From Exiguobacterium aurantiacum DSM 6208 (GTDB lineage: Bacteria > Bacillota > Bacilli > Exiguobacteriales > Exiguobacteriaceae): DNA of 64,000 nucleotides. Location: contig NZ_JNIQ01000001.1 of NCBI RefSeq assembly GCF_000702585.1, forward strand, positions 1,927,001-1,991,000. The letters are read 5' to 3'. The notes beneath the pieces were generated by a model that made no database searches, was not told the origin of the DNA, and saw nothing but the letters and a program-made list of their open reading frames with translations. A program made the position numbers and the translations under genes. Each line of letters opens with the position of its first letter. Position 1 is the stretch's first letter. Below are positions 25,682-35,200 of the stretch, in pieces.

Positions 25682-25777
25682 TTATTTATCTTGGTCCATT
25701 TTCATGGCGCGTCTTGCGACGACAGCGACAAAAATGACAGCGACAATCGGAATGATTAATGGCATCCAGTTCAACAT
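25682..25777 (-). CDS. 31-residue single-pass membrane peptide
   Basis: An ATG at 25777 with AAGGGG at 8-nt spacing opens a 31-codon frame: MLNWMPLIIPIV, a hydrophobic helix to about residue 20, then a basic RR and a charged MDQDK tail. It has its own terminator, which supports it as an expressed unit. Function unknown. It resembles other very small Bacillales membrane peptides only in general form. Confidence 0.6.
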   Translation of the reverse strand: MLNWMPLIIPIVAVIFVAVVARRAMKMDQDK

Positions 25778-25837
25778 CCGCCTGTCCCCTTTCTACAAGT
25801 GTCGCAAGCAGTATATCACAACTTCAAATCATTCGAT

Positions 25838-26833
25838 TCAATGAATGCTCGCTTTCGCATATCGGCTTGCCATCGATTCGATCGTCTCACGCATATGGTC
25901 ACGGAGCGTCACCGGCTCGAGCACCTCGACTTGATTGCCGAGCGACAAGAGCCAGAAGACGAACCCGTCCGATACGGCCGCATCGAAACGAATGTGGAAT
26001 CGATCGTTCACTTCCGTGATCGACACATCTTCCCCAAGTTTGTCGAAAATGACCGGGAGCACCCGTTCGTCAACGGCCAGGACGACTTCTTCATCGAGCC
26101 CGTTATACATATTGAACGACTTTTGGAAGTAGTCATCCGGCAAGTGATGTTTTTGACGCGGTGAGTCGTCTTCGACGATCTCTGAGTTGACGATACGGTC
26201 GACCCGATAGTTGCGAATCTCCCCGATCGATTCGTCGATGCCGATCAAGTAATACTGCTCGTGATTCCAGTGCAAATCGATCGGATTGACGACGTACCGT
26301 TCCCCGTCACGTCGAAGCGGGAACGTCCGCTTGGCTACGTCGAACCCGACGACGTCCGTGTATTGGAACGAGATGGCTTTTTGTTCTTGAATCGCCCGTT
26401 GGATTCGGTCGATATGGTATGGGATATAGTTCACTTTCTTTTTAGGTGTCTTGATGATCGATTGGAGCGTCTCCGCTTCCGGGATGCTCGTCAAATTGCG
26501 GAGCTTGTCGACGATCTGCTCGGTCACGTCCTCAGAGATGAATTTCGCGGCGACGATTGCATCGACCATCATCCGCAGCTCATGGCTCTCGAACAAGCGG
26601 GCCGAATGCCAATATTTTTTGGCAAGACCGTTCTTCTCGAGCTCATCCTGCACCTCGAACCCCGAATCGGTCAATGCTTGGATGTCGTCTTTCACGGATT
26701 TTTTTGCTAACTTAGAAGTATCACCAATCGTAGATAAGTAGGCAAGCAGGTCCTCTAACGTCTTCGGATGATTGTCGTCCGTATGGCGTTCAAAGAACCG
26801 TCTTACTTCGAGTAACCGCTCTCGGTTGTTCAC
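25838..26833 (-). CDS. WYL-domain transcriptional regulator
   Basis: From the GTG at 26833 (AAAGGGG, eight bases upstream) the protein has 331 residues. It has an N-terminal winged HTH of the DeoR-like WYL class (NRERLLEVRRFFERHTDD, then KKSVKDDIQAL) and a central WYL domain (residues 140-230) with YVVNPIDLHWNHEQYYLIGID, followed by the WCX extension. WYL regulators often sense nucleic-acid or nucleotide ligands. It is divergent from the hydrolase gene at 26950. Confidence 0.88.
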   Translation of the reverse strand: MNNRERLLEVRRFFERHTDDNHPKTLEDLLAYLSTIGDTSKLAKKSVKDDIQALTDSGFEVQDELEKNGLAKKYWHSARLFESHELRMMVDAIVAAKFISEDVTEQIVDKLRNLTSIPEAETLQSIIKTPKKKVNYIPYHIDRIQRAIQEQKAISFQYTDVVGFDVAKRTFPLRRDGERYVVNPIDLHWNHEQYYLIGIDESIGEIRNYRVDRIVNSEIVEDDSPRQKHHLPDDYFQKSFNMYNGLDEEVVLAVDERVLPVIFDKLGEDVSITEVNDRFHIRFDAAVSDGFVFWLLSLGNQVEVLEPVTLRDHMRETIESMASRYAKASIH

Positions 26834-26949
26834 GGTATGTTCCCCTTTCATTTCTGTCTATATAATATGTATAAAGAGACATTATCATGTTATTTCCATG
26901 AAATAAAGTTATTTTCCATTACATTTCGTTTAAGGAGGCAATCGTCGCT

Positions 26950-27795
26950 GTGAAACATTACGCCCACGTCAACGGCACGAAAATCGAATACATCGACCGC
27001 GGTCACGGTCCTGTCGTCGTTTTGATTCATGGTACCCAATCATCGAGTCTCGAACCGTACCATGTGGACCGGCTCGTCTTGTCTGGTTTCCGGGTCATTG
27101 TCCCATCTCGACCCGGTTACGGTGAGACTCCGTACTCATTTTCGGCGACGCCGCAAGCGTTCGCCGAGAACTTGCGCCAACTCATGCATATCATGAACAT
27201 CGGCGCTTATCATGTGTACGGCATCTCCGCTGGTGGTCCGACTTCGATCGAGCTTGCCTCACGAAACGACCGGGCCCTCAGTCTGACGCTCGCCGCCGCC
27301 GTGACGAGCGAGGTCGATTTCCCGTACCGTCGCTACATCAGTCGAAACATCGCCCAACCTCCATTCATTGCCGCACAGTTCGCGATGAAACAGTTCGTGT
27401 TCCGCGCGATTCAAAAACAGCCATTCGAGGCGACGGCCCGCATGATTCAGTCGACGAGCCTGCTCGCGTTAGATGCCATTCGGGATGAAGTGACGCCGTA
27501 CGACATCTTCTTATTGAAACGCGTCGCCAGTCAGATGGCGTTCGGGCTCGGGGCGCAGTTTGACCTGCGTCAACGTGTCCCTGACGAGGCGTTGCTCGGG
27601 GTGACGTGCCCGACGTATATCGTCCATTCAAAAAATGACAAGGCCGTACCCGTACGACACGCCCACCATGCCAAACGGCTCATCCCGCACGCACAGCTCA
27701 CGATTTTGAACAGTCCGGGTCACTTGATTTGGATCGGTCGACAAGCGCGAAAGAGCGAGCAACAAATCGAGCGTTTCATCCGTTTTAATTCGTAA
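26950..27795 (+). CDS. Alpha/beta hydrolase
   Basis: A 281-residue protein starting at GTG with AAGGAGG 11 bases upstream. The fold shows the oxyanion HGTQSS loop, the nucleophile elbow GISAGG (serine near residue 97), an acid around KNDKAVPV and the catalytic histidine in SPGHLIW. A cap region lies between residues 120 and 200. The esterase or lipase-like substrate is unknown. It is divergently arranged with the WYL regulator, which may control it. Confidence 0.87.
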   Translation: MKHYAHVNGTKIEYIDRGHGPVVVLIHGTQSSSLEPYHVDRLVLSGFRVIVPSRPGYGETPYSFSATPQAFAENLRQLMHIMNIGAYHVYGISAGGPTSIELASRNDRALSLTLAAAVTSEVDFPYRRYISRNIAQPPFIAAQFAMKQFVFRAIQKQPFEATARMIQSTSLLALDAIRDEVTPYDIFLLKRVASQMAFGLGAQFDLRQRVPDEALLGVTCPTYIVHSKNDKAVPVRHAHHAKRLIPHAQLTILNSPGHLIWIGRQARKSEQQIERFIRFNS

Positions 27796-27819
27796 GGCAC
27801 CTGTTCAGGTGTCTTTTTT
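27796..27819. terminator. Terminator between convergent genes
   Basis: GGCACCTG-TT-CAGGTGTC followed by TTTTTT ends the hydrolase gene. Confidence 0.85.
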
Positions 27820-28234
27820 AGTCTGCTTCGAGTAGTTCAATCAGTCGATTGGTCACGTCTACCGGAATGAGGTAAGCCGTGTCTGTATCGTCCGCATCGT
27901 AAAGGCTGCTCTCACCGTCCAGTTCATTGAGCCAGAGGTAATAGCGGTCAGTCTCCTCGTCTTCGAAGCGGACCTCGAGATCGTATTCCGGCCCGACCAC
28001 GTTGGCGATCCCCGGAATTCTCTCTGCCTCACGAAGCATATCTTCGAATACTTGAATCGCTTTCGGTTCGTCAAACGTGATGAGGTCACCCGTTTGGAAT
28101 CGGTAAAACCCATCCGATTCCGAGACGGTCACAGCTTCAATCCCGTCCGTCCTAAAATCGTTCGAGCCACAACTGGTCAACGCGAACGCCATGATTGTGA
28201 ATGCACCGATTCGCCTCATTGATTGCTTCAACAA
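27818..28234 (-). CDS. YhfM-like lipoprotein, copy 1
   Basis: The 138-residue product starts at TTG (AGGTG upstream). It has a signal sequence with lipobox LTSC near residue 22. The mature part follows the pattern of B. subtilis YhfM: an exposed RFQTGDLITFDEPKAIQVFEDMLREAE helix, a PEYDLEVRF strand, RYYLWL and a DTAYLIP strand. It is the 3'-most of three tandem paralogues and lies 21 bp after copy 2. The function of the family is unknown. Confidence 0.78.
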   Translation of the reverse strand: MLKQSMRRIGAFTIMAFALTSCGSNDFRTDGIEAVTVSESDGFYRFQTGDLITFDEPKAIQVFEDMLREAERIPGIANVVGPEYDLEVRFEDEETDRYYLWLNELDGESSLYDADDTDTAYLIPVDVTNRLIELLEAD

Positions 28235-28255
28235 CCATCACCTCGTTTTAGATGT

Positions 28256-28672
28256 TCACTCACGCTCGAGCAATCGAATCAACTCGTCTGTAACGTCTGT
28301 CGGGACGAGATACACCGTATTCGTATCGGTCACATCCATAATGCTCGTCGGCATGCCTAGGTCGCCGAGCCAGACGTAATAGCGGTCGACCTTCTCACCT
28401 TGATAATGGACTTCCACATCATACTCAGGCGTCGCCATATTTACGATTCCCGCTTGCTGTTCTGCATTCCGAATCATGTCCGCGAACACTTTGACGTCTT
28501 CGAGCTCGTCATACGTGAGGACATCTCGTTCTTGGAACCGGCCAAAGTCGACCGACTCGGCAATTCTCACCTCTGTGACATCTTCAGCGACGAGCTCGTT
28601 CGTGTCGCAACCCCCGAGTAAGCCGACTGTCAATGCGGCTATACCCGTCATCCATTTGCCCCGACGTTTCAT
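28256..28672 (-). CDS. YhfM-like lipoprotein, copy 2
   Basis: Another 138-residue lipoprotein with signal and lipobox LLGGC (cysteine near residue 22) after GGAGGTGG. The mature domain matches copy 1 in layout: VKVFADMIRNAEQQAGIVNM, PEYDVEVHY, RYYVWLG, SIMDVTDTNTVYLVP. It is the copy closest to YhfM, in which the KQPGIVDM-like and TDTHTVY-like segments are conserved. It should be an envelope protein. Confidence 0.8.
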   Translation of the reverse strand: MKRRGKWMTGIAALTVGLLGGCDTNELVAEDVTEVRIAESVDFGRFQERDVLTYDELEDVKVFADMIRNAEQQAGIVNMATPEYDVEVHYQGEKVDRYYVWLGDLGMPTSIMDVTDTNTVYLVPTDVTDELIRLLERE

Positions 28673-28769
28673 CTGACTCCACCTCCATATATTGTCGTCT
28701 TTCTTTACGAGTGGTAGGTGTAATTGGTTTCATCGTTAACGTCTGACAGAAAAAACTTAAGTAAAGCGC

Positions 28770-29195
28770 TCAGTCATCGACTCCTAGCGTCACAATCAAA
28801 CGATCCGTGACGTCAGATGCCACTTTATAGACGAGGTGCGTCTCGGTGACGTTCATGAAGACGCTCGGTGTCCCTCTTCGGCCGAGCCAAAGTTGATAGC
28901 GTTCTGTCCCGTCATCTTTATAACGGATTTCAAGATCAAAATCCGGTTCACGCTGAACTGTCGTGTCCATCAACTCGTCCGCGTTGCGAAGCATATCCGC
29001 GAATACCTTGATGTCCTGCAGTCGATTGTATTCGACGAGGAACTGGTCGTTGAATCGGGTCCCTTCCAACGATTCAGCGACTTTCACATGATTCATCTCT
29101 TCAGCTTCAACTGCCTTGAATCGTTCTCTGCCATACCCATACGGTAGCGTAATTTTTCTCACTTCATTAATGAAATTCAACAGTCTGCCCATCAT
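28770..29195 (-). CDS. YhfM-like protein without signal peptide, copy 3
   Basis: This 141-residue protein keeps the paralogous core (IKVFADMLRNADELMD, PDFDLEIRYKDDG, RYQLWLG, FMNVTETHLVY), but its first 40 residues are an amphipathic, basic segment with no hydrophobic core or lipobox. It is therefore predicted to be cytosolic or peripherally membrane-bound. AGGAGGG precedes the double ATG. It is first in the three-copy run and has a 98-bp gap to copy 2. Confidence 0.75.
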   Translation of the reverse strand: MMGRLLNFINEVRKITLPYGYGRERFKAVEAEEMNHVKVAESLEGTRFNDQFLVEYNRLQDIKVFADMLRNADELMDTTVQREPDFDLEIRYKDDGTERYQLWLGRRGTPSVFMNVTETHLVYKVASDVTDRLIVTLGVDD

Positions 29196-29265
29196 ATTCG
29201 CCCTCCTATCTGTCTGATCATTTTACATACGCAAAACGTGTACAGAACGTTTCATTAATATCACT

Positions 29266-29565
29266 TTAAGCTTTTGACTTCTGCTTCTCCTTAGCCCGTT
29301 CTAAAAAGATTGGTAGCACGTTCAATCCGATTGAAGTCATCGTCAGTACCCATAGCGCACGCTCCATGCCTGGTACAACGTCCGCTAAAGCCGCCCAGTC
29401 TTCCGCTTCGACCCACATCGCAATCAAACTATATTCGGCACATAGCGTGAGTGCGGTCAGCGACAACGCAATTGCCATCGCCAGTTTGAAGTCTTTCCCA
29501 ACGCTGAACGTGTACAAATTGAATAACGTCGCCCCAATCGCCAGTAATCCAAATATAATCCACAT
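29266..29565 (-). CDS. Three-helix membrane protein of unknown function
   Basis: Two starts are possible. The ATG at 29583 has no ribosome site. The ATG at 29565 follows GGAGAG by ten bases and is preferred, giving 99 residues. The GGAGAG is itself part of a small AGAGT-GAT-ACTCT hairpin. The protein has three helices (residues 2-20, 30-52, 68-90) and a lysine-rich tail. No family is recognised. Confidence 0.6.
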   Translation of the reverse strand: MWIIFGLLAIGATLFNLYTFSVGKDFKLAMAIALSLTALTLCAEYSLIAMWVEAEDWAALADVVPGMERALWVLTMTSIGLNVLPIFLERAKEKQKSKA

Positions 29566-29654
29566 TAGAGTATCACTCTCCATTTTTTATGTAATTAATT
29601 ACCTATTTTTACATTATCATAAGCAAAACATGAAATCGTTACATTTTGGAACAA

Positions 29655-29684
29655 CAAAAAAGCCGGGCCGAAGCCCAGCTTTTT
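29655..29684. terminator. Terminator of the sucrose operon
   Basis: AAAGCCGGGC-CGAA-GCCCAGCTTT forms a 10-bp stem with a cGAAg-type loop, with a run of Us in the leftward transcript. Confidence 0.85.
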
Positions 29685-29685
29685 C

Positions 29686-31104
29686 TTATTCATACGTCCA
29701 ACCAGTCAACGTCGCGGTGCCACCCTCATAGCGTAGCCCTTTGTCGAGCTCACTCGGGAACACCCGAAGCGTGGCGACGGCTTCACCGTCATTGACGAAA
29801 CATTCGACGCTCGACGAATCGACGAAGAGATGGAGAGACGTGACGTCCATCACTTTCGTACGCGTCGTGCCAAATTCGGTCGCGAACGGCTCACCAGCGT
29901 TCGTCCGGTCGATCGTCAACTCACGAGACGCTTCATCGTACCGGATGACGAGCGATTCGTCTCCGACTCGAAGCAGCTCGAGCGTGAAGTCCGACCCATC
30001 TGTTGTCAACTCGAGTTCGTAGCGGTTCGGTGTCGAAGCATTCATCGCAGTCCCGGAGGCGTTGACGAATTCGTCTTGGCGTAGCTTTGTCATCGCCTTC
30101 ACCGGACGTTGTTTAAGCTCACCGTTTTCAATCGACAGTTCGCGCGGTAGCGTCAAGGCGTGTGCCCAACCGAATCGGTCCGTCGGATACTCGATCTCCG
30201 GCAAGCCCATCCAACCGACGAGCACGCGACGTCCGTCATGTTCGGTCGTCTGCGGGGCATAGAAGTCAAACCCAAAATCGAGCTCTTCAAACGCGCCGTG
30301 TGTGAACGTCAACGTCTCCACATCAAGCTTCCCGATCAAGTAGCCGGATTGATAGATGTTGTGATAGCGATGTCCGTCCGGCTCGATGCCTTGTGGCGAG
30401 AATACGAGCACGTGCTGACCGTTCAGTTCGAACACGTCCGGACACTCCCACATGTAACCGAACGGGTCGAGGCCCGTCTTCACTTCTCCGAGGAACGTCC
30501 AGTCATTTAAGTCGCTTGAACGATACAAGACAACACATCCGGTCTCGTTCTCGCGCTGGGCCCCGACGATCGCATAGTAGAACCCATTCTCAAACCATAC
30601 TTTTGGATCGCGGAAGTGCTCCGTATAGCCAGCCGGTACGTCCGGGATGGCGACGTTCCGTCGTTCGATCTTACCATCTCGTAACACGCCGATCAGTTGC
30701 GAGGCGTGACGCGTCCAGTCGTCCGTCCGGTGGTTACCCGTATACATGACGTGGAGTTCACCATCAGCGACAAAGCCGCTACCTGAGTAAGCGCCGTGCG
30801 AGTCTTCGGTCGTCTCCGGGACTAACGCCACCCCGCGATCAGTCCACGTGACGAGGTCCGTCGATGTGACGTGATACCAATGTTTCAGACCGTGTACCGG
30901 TCCGAGCGGGAACCACTGATAGAACATGTGGTATTCCCCGTTGAAGAAAGTGAATCCATTCGGGTCGTTGAGGAGGCCTGTCGGCGGTTGGATATGATAT
31001 CCGAACCGCCACGGTGAGGCCGCCGTTTTCGTGCGGAGCGTCTCCATGTCGAGGGCACTCACGTCACGCAGCGAACGATAACGTTCCGCCTTCGTCCAAG
31101 TCAT
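29686..31104 (-). CDS. scrB: Sucrose-6-phosphate hydrolase (GH32)
   Basis: The 472-residue enzyme carries the three GH32 signatures: NDPNG with nucleophile Asp47, FRDPKVW with Asp166, and WECPDVF with acid/base Glu220. A C-terminal beta-sandwich follows (from residue about 320). It cleaves the phosphorylated sucrose imported by the upstream PTS permease into glucose-6-phosphate and fructose. There is no signal peptide, as expected for a cytosolic enzyme. Last gene of scrKAB, 18 bp after scrA. Confidence 0.95.
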   Translation of the reverse strand: MTWTKAERYRSLRDVSALDMETLRTKTAASPWRFGYHIQPPTGLLNDPNGFTFFNGEYHMFYQWFPLGPVHGLKHWYHVTSTDLVTWTDRGVALVPETTEDSHGAYSGSGFVADGELHVMYTGNHRTDDWTRHASQLIGVLRDGKIERRNVAIPDVPAGYTEHFRDPKVWFENGFYYAIVGAQRENETGCVVLYRSSDLNDWTFLGEVKTGLDPFGYMWECPDVFELNGQHVLVFSPQGIEPDGHRYHNIYQSGYLIGKLDVETLTFTHGAFEELDFGFDFYAPQTTEHDGRRVLVGWMGLPEIEYPTDRFGWAHALTLPRELSIENGELKQRPVKAMTKLRQDEFVNASGTAMNASTPNRYELELTTDGSDFTLELLRVGDESLVIRYDEASRELTIDRTNAGEPFATEFGTTRTKVMDVTSLHLFVDSSSVECFVNDGEAVATLRVFPSELDKGLRYEGGTATLTGWTYE

Positions 31105-31122
31105 CTAAATCACTCCTTTTGA

Positions 31123-32553
31123 TTATGCGGCTTGTTTGACCGCTTCTTTTTTCGCCTGGCGCTTCGCGAGAACGAACGTCAAGCTGAAGGCCACAGCGAA
31201 CGAGATCGCCATGCCGATGATATACGATACGATCGATGTCGGTGCGATCGAGATGATCCCTGGAAGACCAGCTGCACCGAGTGCGACGGCGAGAACTTCG
31301 CGACCGACGATGAACGCCGAGGCGATCCCTGAACCGATGATGGCGGCGATGAACGGGTACCGGAGTTTCAAGTTGACCCCGAACATGGCCGGTTCCGTGA
31401 TGCCTAGTAGTGCCGAGATACCTGATGCCGAAGCGACACCTTTCATTTTCTTCTCACGTGTCAAGAAGAAGACCGCGAGTGTAGCCGCGCCTTGGGCGAC
31501 GTTTGACATCGCAGCGATCGGGAAGATGAACGATCCGCCCGTACGTGCGATATCGGCGAGAAGTTGCGTCTCGATGGCGATGAAGCTGTGGTGCATCCCA
31601 GTGATAACGATTGGTGCGTACAAGAGTCCCATTACGAGGCCACCGAAGAAGCCGAGCGAGTCGTACGTCCAAACGAGACCATCGATGATCAAGTTCCCTG
31701 CCTCACGCGTGATTGGTCCGACAAAGGCGAACGTGATGAACGCTGTGAAGAGGAGTGAGAGAAGCGGTGTGAGCAAGATGTCGAGCGATGCCGGCATGAA
31801 TTTACGGATGTTGATTTCGAGCTTCGATAAGATATAAGCCGATACGAGTACTGGTAACACTTGACCTTGGTAACCAAGTTTCTCGATTTCAAATCCGAGG
31901 ATATTCCAAACCGGGATATCGCCGACCGTCGCTTGCGCGTAGGCGTTGACGAGATCCGGGTGGACCATGATCATCCCGAGGGCGGCACCGAGATATGGGT
32001 TGCCCCCGAACCGTTTGGCCGCGGAGAATCCGATCAGGACGGGCAGGAAGACGAAGGCGGCGTTGGCGAACGTATTGATCATGGCTGCGAGGTCAGCGAT
32101 GCCTGGATACTGGTCGATGAGTGAGCTGCCGTCAAAGAACAAGTCCGGTGCCGTGAGCAAGTTGTTGATCCCCATCAAGAGACCACCGGCGACGATGGCC
32201 GGGATGATCGGTACGAAAATATCAGATAACATCTTCACGAACTGTTGGAGCGGGTTGCCTTTCTTCGCGCTCGCCGACTTGACGTCGCTTGTCGACATGT
32301 CGCCGAGACCTGTCAATTCGGAGAACTCAGCATAAATTTTATTGACCGTACCTGTACCGATGATGATTTGGTATTGTCCGCCCGTCGAGAACGTCCCTTT
32401 CACGACATCTAACGCGTCAAGTTTCTTCTCATCGACTTTCGACTCGTCGTTCAAGACGAGACGGAGCCGGGTGGCACAGTGGGCGGCTGCGGCGACGTTA
32501 TCTTTTCCGCCGAGCGCCTCTAAAATCGCTTCTGCTTCTTGTCTGTAGTTCAT
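31123..32553 (-). CDS. scrA: PTS sucrose-specific EIIBC component
   Basis: The ATG at 32553 has AGGAGGG at good spacing and gives 476 residues. The IIB domain has its phosphocysteine in [14 protein letters not shown] (Cys26). The IIC domain follows with around ten helices and the conserved [18 protein letters not shown] segment of the glucose-sucrose family. There is no IIA domain, so phosphate must come from a separate glucose-type EIIA. The gene overlaps scrK by four bases. Confidence 0.94.
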   Translation of the reverse strand: MNYRQEAEAILEALGGKDNVAAAAHCATRLRLVLNDESKVDEKKLDALDVVKGTFSTGGQYQIIIGTGTVNKIYAEFSELTGLGDMSTSDVKSASAKKGNPLQQFVKMLSDIFVPIIPAIVAGGLLMGINNLLTAPDLFFDGSSLIDQYPGIADLAAMINTFANAAFVFLPVLIGFSAAKRFGGNPYLGAALGMIMVHPDLVNAYAQATVGDIPVWNILGFEIEKLGYQGQVLPVLVSAYILSKLEINIRKFMPASLDILLTPLLSLLFTAFITFAFVGPITREAGNLIIDGLVWTYDSLGFFGGLVMGLLYAPIVITGMHHSFIAIETQLLADIARTGGSFIFPIAAMSNVAQGAATLAVFFLTREKKMKGVASASGISALLGITEPAMFGVNLKLRYPFIAAIIGSGIASAFIVGREVLAVALGAAGLPGIISIAPTSIVSYIIGMAISFAVAFSLTFVLAKRQAKKEAVKQAA

Positions 32554-33494
32554 TCCAGTTTCCCTCCTAACATTTGTTGAACACGTTGTGGCGACGGTAT
32601 GGCTGGAATCGCGCCGTAAGCGGTGCATGTCAAGGCGCCGGTCACGTTCGCATATTCGATATCCTTCTGTAAACGCGTATCCTCGACGCCGAGTGTGGCG
32701 AGACGATACAAGTACGCGCCGACGAATGCGTCACCGGCACCCGTTGAGTCAACGCTTTCAATGTACACCGACGGGATGATGTCTCGCGTCTCGTCTGTCG
32801 CGATTAACGTGCCGCGCGAGCCGAGCGTGATGGCGACGCGATTCGCGCCGAGCTTGAGTAGTGCGTCGACCGCTTCGTCGAGGGTTTCGGCTCCGGTCAA
32901 CAAGTGCGCTTCTTCTTCGCTCAGTTTGACGAAGTCAGCCTCGGCGATGAAGTGGAGCGAGTCTTGTTTGAACGCCTCAAGGTCTGTCACGAGCGCGTCG
33001 CGATAGTTTGGGTCAAACGAGACGAACAGCCCGTCGCGTTTGGCGAATTGCAGCAACTTGAAGTAGGCGTTTTTCAATTCACCGTCAAGGAGTGCTGTCG
33101 CCGAGCCAAAATGGACGATATCCCCTGATTTGAACTTCGATAAGTCGATCGCTTCGAACGCATAGTCGCCGTCACTTCCACGTCGGAACGTGAAGTCACG
33201 TTCTCCGTCCGCTTGAATCGAGACGAATGCGAACGTCGTGTCGCCTGCTTCGACCAAGTTGTCCGTGCCGACGCCGTTCGCTTCGAGCGTCTCTTTCAAG
33301 AACTGTCCGAACGGATCCGCCCCGACTTGTCCGAGGAAGCTCGACTCGCCCCCATGTTTACTGACGACGGCAGCCACGTTGGCCGGCGCGCCTCCCGCTT
33401 TTTTCACGAATGTCGTTCCGTTGACGAGGTCGCTCGATGCGTCCTCGCAAACCCAGTCAATCAATAGTTCACCAATGCAATGTACGGTGTTCAT
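32550..33494 (-). CDS. scrK: Fructokinase (PfkB family)
   Basis: From the ATG at 33494 (GGAGGTGG upstream) the protein has 314 residues with both PfkB signatures: the N-terminal [16 protein letters not shown] and the C-terminal [16 protein letters not shown] with the catalytic aspartate. It phosphorylates the fructose released by ScrB to fructose-6-phosphate. It is the first gene of the sucrose operon and lies just downstream of two palindromic operators. An alternative start 13 codons upstream lacks a ribosome site. Confidence 0.93.
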   Translation of the reverse strand: MNTVHCIGELLIDWVCEDASSDLVNGTTFVKKAGGAPANVAAVVSKHGGESSFLGQVGADPFGQFLKETLEANGVGTDNLVEAGDTTFAFVSIQADGERDFTFRRGSDGDYAFEAIDLSKFKSGDIVHFGSATALLDGELKNAYFKLLQFAKRDGLFVSFDPNYRDALVTDLEAFKQDSLHFIAEADFVKLSEEEAHLLTGAETLDEAVDALLKLGANRVAITLGSRGTLIATDETRDIIPSVYIESVDSTGAGDAFVGAYLYRLATLGVEDTRLQKDIEYANVTGALTCTAYGAIPAIPSPQRVQQMLGGKLE

Positions 33495-33538
33495 CCGTCC
33501 ACCTCCATGTCTGAATATATTGCTTCGTATCATTTATC

Positions 33539-33589
33539 GAACCAGTTCCAAAAACGAATAAAAAATGTTGCGGAACCGGTTCCACAACA
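33539..33589. promoter_or_regulatory. Two ScrR operators upstream of scrK
   Basis: Operator 1 (33566-33589) is a 24-bp palindrome TGTTGCGGAACC|GGTTCCACAACA with a single mismatched position. Operator 2 (33539-33548) is GAACCAGTTC. Their centres are 34 bp apart, about three helical turns, so one LacI-type repressor could bind both from the same side. Both sit between scrK and the scrR end. Confidence 0.75.
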
Positions 33590-33603
33590 CAAATGTAATC
33601 GAT

Positions 33604-34590
33604 TTAATTTAAAATGTCAACGCTTTCTCGTAGTTTTAATTCAAAAGTTGTGAACGTTTTCATCGGGATGACATCAGCTGTTAACAACTGGAGAATCATG
33701 TCAGCCGCCTTCGCTCCCGTCCTTCGATATGGAAGGTGGACGGTCGTAAGAGATGGATGCAGTACTTCAGTGAAATCGTAGCCGCCAAATCCGCTCACCG
33801 AGACGTCTCCAGGGACGGTCTTTCCGCTATTGGCTAACCCTTTCAGTATCCCGAGGGCGATATTATCGGTTGCACAGACGACGAGCGATGACGTTTGCTC
33901 CTGTCCAATCTGTGTCCCAATCGGAATCGCGTCGTCGATTTTAAACGTCGTCGTATACGTCTTGACGTCTGCGCCCGCCTCGTTAAACGCCTTCAAGAAA
34001 CCGCCTCGTCTCGCTTGGCCGACAGCGATGTCGTACGACTCGACGCCCACATAGGTGACCTCACGATGCCCCCAGTCCATGAATTGTCTGCCAAGGGCAT
34101 AAGCCGCATCAAAATCGGGATAGACGAGACTATGAACGAGCTCATGCTCCTGTCCGATCAACAGGACAGGAATTTGGATGTCTTGAATCGCCTGTAAATG
34201 GCGAGGGGTGACCGTCGTCCCGAGCCAGATGATGCCGGCGACTTTTTGTTTCGCTAAGTTGTATAGCTGTTCGATCTCTCGCTCTGTCTGTTGGGCAGTG
34301 TTCACGACGAGCATTTGATAACCCCGTTCGGTCAAGCGTTCATCGATGCCCATCATCGTCCGCGAGGCGGCGTATGAGTCGAGCCGCGGCACGATGACGC
34401 CGATCATCTTCGTTTGTTTTGATTTCAAGCTTTGGGCAAACTGGTTCGGTTCATAGTTCGTCTCTTGGATGACCCGCTCAATCTTTTCGCGTGTCGCCTG
34501 CCCGACCGAACCCCCGTTCAAATAACGGGAGACGGTGCTCTTGGCGACGCCGGCTAGCTTGGCGATGTCATTGATTGTCACTTGTCTCAT
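33604..34590 (-). CDS. scrR: LacI-family sucrose operon repressor
   Basis: This 328-residue regulator has the classical LacI HTH at residues 2-25 (TINDIAKLAGVAKSTVSRYLNGG), the hinge and a periplasmic-binding-protein-like sugar domain. It lies upstream of scrK in the same direction, separated by the operator region, and is expected to repress scrKAB until sucrose or a sucrose-derived sugar (often fructose) is present. Size and position match ScrR of Gram-positive sucrose operons. Confidence 0.9.
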   Translation of the reverse strand: MRQVTINDIAKLAGVAKSTVSRYLNGGSVGQATREKIERVIQETNYEPNQFAQSLKSKQTKMIGVIVPRLDSYAASRTMMGIDERLTERGYQMLVVNTAQQTEREIEQLYNLAKQKVAGIIWLGTTVTPRHLQAIQDIQIPVLLIGQEHELVHSLVYPDFDAAYALGRQFMDWGHREVTYVGVESYDIAVGQARRGGFLKAFNEAGADVKTYTTTFKIDDAIPIGTQIGQEQTSSLVVCATDNIALGILKGLANSGKTVPGDVSVSGFGGYDFTEVLHPSLTTVHLPYRRTGAKAADMILQLLTADVIPMKTFTTFELKLRESVDILN

Positions 34591-34607
34591 CCGAAAACCT
34601 CCATACG

Positions 34608-34637
34608 AAAAAACTGACGCGCTAGACGCCGTCAGTT
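34608..34637 (-). terminator. Terminator of the GNAT gene at 34637
   Basis: AACTGACG (34612-34619) pairs with CGTCAGTT (34630-34637) around a 10-nt loop, with a U-run in the leftward transcript. Confidence 0.7.
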
Positions 34638-35113
34638 CAGTGGTTCACTACGTATCGTTTTTTAAAGTTTAAATAAAAGAGCCCGTTCCGTTTCTCGAAG
34701 CCATTCTTTTCGAGCACAAGGCGCGTTGCCTCTTGATGCGGGCTCGTCGGCGGGATGCCGGCACGAACCGTATGACCTGCTTTTAAGTCCGACTGTTCAA
34801 GCGCGAGGCGTAACCCTTCTGTCGCATACCCGTTGTCTTTATACGGGTCGAACACCATCAAATCAAGTTGATAGACGCGAGCGAGCTTGAGAAGAAGCAC
34901 TTTACCGACGATTTTCCCGTCGACGAGAAGATCATAATAAAAGTCCTCCCCGTAACTATGTTCATCGGCCGAATACACATGCTCGGTTCCCATCTCGACG
35001 AAGATGCCCTTCAACTCTTCAGCTGAAATGCCGTACGAGCTTTCCCCGTATTTTTGAAAATGTTCATATTCGATCTCATCAATCTGACGAATAGGTTGAC
35101 GCACGATTTCCAT
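34637..35113 (-). CDS. GNAT-family N-acetyltransferase
   Basis: A 158-residue protein with the GNAT central strand-loop-helix: KVLLLKLARVYQLDLMVFDPYKDNGYATEGLRLAL, which corresponds to the ligand-binding region of RimJ/RimL-like acetyltransferases, and LEKNGFEKRN. AAGGAGGGC precedes the ATG. No clue to the acceptor. Confidence 0.8.
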   Translation of the reverse strand: MEIVRQPIRQIDEIEYEHFQKYGESSYGISAEELKGIFVEMGTEHVYSADEHSYGEDFYYDLLVDGKIVGKVLLLKLARVYQLDLMVFDPYKDNGYATEGLRLALEQSDLKAGHTVRAGIPPTSPHQEATRLVLEKNGFEKRNGLFYLNFKKRYVVNH

Positions 35114-35200
35114 CCCGTGCCCTCCTTAACAGTTAGTCCTAAGTCTTTCCACACTCATTATATACGAAGCGCGGTGTGTAGCGCAAAAGATAACCGAACC

